From contig NC_046619.1 of assembly GCF_900324465.2 (NCBI RefSeq), forward strand, positions 21,911,664 through 21,975,663: a stretch of DNA of 64,000 nt, read 5' to 3'. A model generated the notes under the pieces. That model saw only the letters and a program-made list of their open reading frames with translations. It did no database searches and was not told the origin of the DNA. Position 1 is the first letter of the stretch, and every line of letters starts with the position of its first letter. The position numbers and the translations under genes were made by a program. Source of the DNA: Anabas testudineus (Eukaryota > Chordata > Actinopteri > Anabantiformes > Anabantidae). Positions 59,281 to 64,000 of the stretch are shown one piece after another.

Positions 59281-59866
59281 GTTTCTCAGCACTGAAGATG
59301 ATCCAGGGGAAACAGATGTTGCATCAAAGCACCGACTAACAGCATCAACATGTGGGTTCGACTCCCACTGAAGGTAAGTGACAGAGTATGAGTGTGAGAG
59401 AGTGTGTGGTCAAAACTAAAACCAGCAAAAACATAGTCTAAGTTGTTTGCTTGCGTTTGCGTCATTTGAATTTCTACTGAGGACAATTTTTGACTGTGGA
59501 GACAACAATCAGGTGGAATGAGTTAGATACAAATCAGTATCAGAGAAAAACATCAAATGATAAATATTGACTTAAGGGAACAATACATTTAGTTTAATAT
59601 TTTCTTTCTTTGTGAAGTAAAATAAAATAAAATTTGAATAGGAACATATGTTTGTGTTGTTTACTAGTAAGAACTTCATTACCCACAATGCTACAAGTGG
59701 AAGTAGGAAGTGTGCGTGTTCTCATCCTTCTGAGTTGGATGAAAACTTGGAAGCTGCTGAGTAGCTGCAAGTTGTTTTATGTTGTGTCACAAGTCATGTA
59801 ATGTCTTCGTTAGTTCACTAAAAGACATTTGATTTTAAAAAGAGTCTTGTCTCGTCATGTTGATGT
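59281..59866. repeat. long inverted repeat, right arm
   Basis: Inverse of 56567-57088, with about 60 extra bases. Its inner end (about 59288-59380) carries the matching tRNA-like module, with GTGGGTTCGACTCCCAC. Confidence 0.85.
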
Positions 59867-62789
59867 AGTTGGAGCAAGTTAAAACATCTGATGATAGACA
59901 CACTGCTCCAGATGATTCATGCTGCTCTGTTACTGCTGGATGTGGAAATAAACAGTTGTATGTTGTAAATAGTCTAACTAACCAGTGAAATCTAATAAAA
60001 ACTGTTGTTGCTCTAATTGAGGTAGACAATTTCATTATGTTTTCAATGAGAAGCAAATAGGGGTCAAACAACTTGCTGACTAAAATATTAAGTTATGTAT
60101 AGATACTGTGCTGACTGTGTGAGATATTTGTTTTTCAGTGAGTATTTCTGTGCTGCTGTGGCCTAGGGATGAAATGTTCTGTCCTATTGTCAAGCTCTTT
60201 GTTTATTCCTCAGACACTGTTTACTGATAGCAACTTAATTTTCAGCCTCATCATTAATGAGCTTGAGATGTTTAGGAGAGCGGCTCTGATAAAACACCCA
60301 GACAAACATAAACCACCAGGCAGTGAAGTCACATTGTGTGTATATGTGTGTGAACATTTGCCACCTTTAATGGTTATTATTACCTTCAGGGCTTGTCTGA
60401 AAATGCAGTGCTCTGTCAGCGCATACACTGGGTTATTAAAGGCTGAGAGCTGCTCATTCTTCAGCTGCAGGTTGAGTTGAATCCTCTGCATTGTAATAAT
60501 ATACAACATCCTATACAGTAATGAGTTAAATGAATTTGAAAAAAATAAATCCCAAACTTGGACATATTATTAAGTAGACTGAGTAACATGTAGCCTAAAG
60601 CAAACTGGATGACAGAGATTTTATTTATCTTTTCATGGAGTCAGAATTTATCTTTTAAGTTCCTTAAACATCAGATTTATCCCTTTAATCCATAGTACAA
60701 ATACATTTGATTATCTGAGTTATAGAGGAAATCTACATCCAGCACCAGCTACTCCTTCCCATGACCCCTAAAGTCATCAGACTCTTAAGAAAACGTCACA
60801 TGGGTGAGATTCACACAGAGAAATTAGTCTGTGTAATACACAGGGCTGGAAAAAGCTCCTGAGGGGCCCATGGGGCTGATATCTGCTGTTAGGCCCCTGC
60901 AGACCCCCACTAAACATTTCACTTTAATTATTTACACAAAGAAAACAACTAGTGCCCACATGTGAAATGATTCATTGATTACCTGCCTTAAAATTATAAC
61001 TGACAAGTTTACAGTTAAAAATCTAGTGGTACAAGCTTCGAATTGTATATGTTGATACAAAAAAAATGTTTGCAGTGTCACAGGATTGCTGCTCTTCTGA
61101 TGAAATAATTCAACTCTACCCAGGTTTTTCTAAATGTTGAAGTATTAAAATTAGATTTTGACACAGAAGATGAAACAATTTTCCAATAATTCCAATATTA
61201 AATCACATCCAGCACTATGAGCTGCAAGTGTCAAAACATTCACATGCTTTAGTACAAGTGGACACAGGAAAACTTATTTGCAGATGTTTAGCGTTTAGAT
61301 TGTGTAAAAAAAAAACATAGTTTAGCTGTAAAACATAGTTTTTAGTTGTACCATATTTATTGCTCATCTCACTCTGGAAAACACAGATAAAGGACTCAGT
61401 AGAAATGTCAGACTGCTCCTTTATTACCTGCAGGATCATCTCCTGTGTGGTTATGAAAAGTTGAACTGCTTCTCACTGAGGAACAATTTATGGACTCACT
61501 CTGTCAACATTTCAGCACACATCTGAAACAGGAACGTCTATGTAATGTGCATGTGTGTGTTATGAAGTCAGTGCTTGTTATTTAATAACCTCTGATAGAC
61601 TGTGACTGATGTAAGTGACTGTCAACATAGAAATTCTTTGTCTCTCCTCTAAATCAAAATGTCTGGACAAAAGACGCCTGCTGACCTTTAGCAAACTAAA
61701 CTTTCCTCTCAGCCTGACGGACAACTATTTTAGATGGAAATTGGCTAGATCCTGCAGATTATATCACAATAGCATAAAAAATTGTATTTACAAAATGTTA
61801 AAGAATAAAGTAAAAAGCTGCCTTCAAATAAATATGCATCTATATTTGTCTCCAGTTTTTTTTTTTTTTTTTCATTACGCTAAAATGCTCTATTTTGACC
61901 AAAAAAGCCAAAATACAAGTTTTATTTATTTATGGCTCATCCATACTTTTTTCTGGCTGCTGATTGGTTAACTGAACTGCTGCGCCTCAAGACGTTTTTA
62001 GATTTTGTCGCTGATTATGAATGAGAAAATCTCCAAGTTGATAAAAAAAGATGATGCCAGCCTGCAAGAACTTCCAGCCTGTGACTGTCTGGAAGCAGCA
62101 CACACCTGATGATGGAGTGGGGTGACAAACGTAATGACTGGTCAGTAACAACTGGAAGTTCTGGTAGATAGTACTACAAAAACGTGAAATTTGACTTTAG
62201 CTACTTCCTTATTGACTGTTCTAATATAAAGGAAAATAATTACAGACAGATACATTTTAAGTACTGGACATTCATTCTTAGATCGAGAATTACAAGATGT
62301 ATTTTGTTCATTTTAAACTGACAGTGATCATTGTTTTTTAGCACTTTTGGAACCTGTTACGTTGCCAGTCCTATAATTTTTTGGCAGTAGATTCGGAATT
62401 ACACATCACATTGGGCGCTGACGTCTTTCCCACTTGAATGCTCATGTTAACAGTTTAAACAGCACAAGGTGAAGGCAGCATTAGTTCCACAATCATTAGG
62501 ACATAATAAATATGTATGACTCACAGGGACATGAGGTGATTTAGATGTTGGGGATGCAACTCAACCATCATGTGGGAAACTTATGACTGTGTACTCAGGT
62601 AATGATTTGTCCACAATAAAAATCTCTGTAACTCACCAAATATACTGCCAATTTTCTCTGTCTGTCTATCCTCCTCGGCACATGCGTGCATTCTTTTAAT
62701 ATAAGTGCCATTTTGAAGTAATTTTCTGAAACATATTTTCTTTGTTGCTTGGTTTTGTCATTACTTTTATTACAGCAGCCAAAACCAGG
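59867..62789. other. AT-rich intergenic DNA
   Basis: No gene, RNA or clear repeat recognised. Small open frames have no coding character. Confidence 0.45.
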
Positions 62790-62915
62790 ATGTCTTAACA
62801 GAGGACATGAGGTTGGCTAATGTTAGGGTAGAAGATGTTCATGATAGATTTAGGTGGAAAAGGATGATTCGCTGTGGCGACCCCTGATGGGAAAAGCCGA
62901 AAGAAGAAGACAGCA
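62790..62915 (+). mobile_element. non-LTR retroposon 3' end
   Basis: TTCGCTGTGGCGACCCCTGA followed by GGGAAAAGCCGAAAGAAGAA is a very common teleost retroposon terminus with an AAGAAG-type tail. Only the last 120 bases or so are present; I do not name the family. Confidence 0.6.
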
Positions 62916-63460
62916 GCCAAAACCAGCACAACAGTCTGTTGTTTTTTATTACTCAAACTGGCTGTTCATCAAGTTGTAGAGGCTGTGAAGATCATCATCA
63001 TTATCAATCATCAGTCAGATGTGACACTGATGAGAAAAACAACCTCTATTCTACCAACCCAAACATTAAACCTATCTTAGCTCATCATTTCTTTAAAACC
63101 TCTCTTATAATTACTTGTTTATCACTTTTGATTAAGTATTGACATAAAAACACAAATCTCTCTTATTTATGTGGGATATTTTACACAATTGTTTAAAATC
63201 TTTCTTATTGAATTTATGACCATTCAAAATTTGGAACACATGGTTGTAACATTTTTGGGCTGCACAACTTATTTATTATTATTATTTAATGTTGTTATTC
63301 TACATCGAGTCCTTGTTTCTTTTGGCTTAATGTGATGTTTACACATTCAGATGCTTATTAAATTCTTTCCTTTTTGTTTATAAAGGATCAGTTCTGCAAG
63401 AAGTTAGAAATAATAATAATCAAAGTTCTCAAAATTTGGAACTAAAAATTGTGGAACAAA
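62916..63460. other. AT-rich spacer
   Basis: Nothing recognised between the retroposon tail and the LINE at the window edge. Confidence 0.4.
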
Positions 63461-64000
63461 TTCAATTCAATTCAATTCAATTTTATTTGTATAGCGCCAA
63501 TTTACAACAGAAGTTATCTCAAGGCACTTTACAGTGTAAGGTTTAAGACCTTACAGAAAATATTTATACAAAATGTTAGAGAAAACCCAACAATCCCATT
63601 TGAGCAAGCTTTAGGCAACAGTGGAGAGGAAAAACTCCCTTTAGAGGAAGAAACCTCCAGCAGAACCAGGCTCATAGTGGGCGGCCATCTGCCTCGACCG
63701 GTTGGGGTGAGTGGAAAGAGAAGAGAGAAAAGAACAGCAGGCAATAAAGACAACAACAAGCAATAAAGACAACAACAAGCATCAAGAACATTGGGCAGAT
63801 GAACTGGATTCTGGAGATGTACAGCTCCAGGCCGAGGATACCTGCAGAAAAGTACAGAGAGAGGGAGACAGAGAGGAGGAAACACAACTAAAAGAGAGAG
63901 AAGACACAAAGTTAATGACATGCAATGGTGGCATTTGCATTGATACAGGAGAAAGGAGAGAGGAGAGGAGCTCAGTTTATCAGTAGAGGTCCCCCAGCAG
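63461..64000 (-). mobile_element. CR1/L2-type LINE, 3' end of second copy (runs off the window)
   Basis: Matches 10385-10920 almost base for base, with only a few substitutions, in the same orientation. The AATTC tandem tail is at 63461-63480. The rest of the element lies beyond the window. Confidence 0.92.

Noticed and set aside
59867-62789. A gene in the right-hand intergenic region
   Set aside because: Frames are short, AT-rich and show no splice-linked coding pattern.

Overview
This window is nuclear DNA of a ray-finned fish, most likely a teleost. The evidence is a vertebrate-type replication-dependent histone cluster, a vertebrate alpha-1 adrenergic receptor gene, and the teleost repeat load: Tc1/mariner elements, a hAT-like element, a CR1/L2-type LINE whose ORF1 carries an esterase domain, BEL/Pao LTR elements and tRNA-derived SINEs.

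1-2.05 kb: decayed transposon-like debris, namely a RING-like fossil on the + strand and an integrase-like fossil on the - strand. 2.06-28.3 kb: histone cluster in the order H4(+), H2B(+), H1(-), [LINE, hAT-like element, H4 pseudogene, tRNA-Val], H3(-)/H2A(+) divergent pair, H1(-), H2B(-), H4(-). The two H4-H2B blocks are inverted copies of each other, while the two H1 blocks are direct copies, so one H1 block changed orientation relative to its neighbours. All eight histone genes are intronless and end in the 16-nt stem-loop used for non-polyadenylated histone mRNA. Together they encode all four core histones plus linker H1.

28.8-44.0 kb: a BEL/Pao element, flanked by 5-bp target duplications, is split near its 5' end by a second, related BEL/Pao element with its own LTRs and target duplication. 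45.0-54.4 kb: a five-exon adrenergic receptor gene on the - strand, closest to ADRA1B (480 residues deduced). It has three introns more than the single post-TM6 intron I expect for this family. 54.4-64.0 kb: non-coding flank with a 21-bp minisatellite, several tRNA-like SINE heads, a long diverged inverted repeat with tRNA-like inner ends, and, at the right edge, the 3' end of a second copy of the same LINE.

Nothing here is clearly a new gene system. The strongest leads are the mosaic mirror layout of the histone cluster, a 37-bp minisatellite inside the shared H3/H2A promoter, the intron-rich receptor gene, and the inverted repeat at 56.6-59.9 kb. All calls come from reading the sequence; no database search was run.
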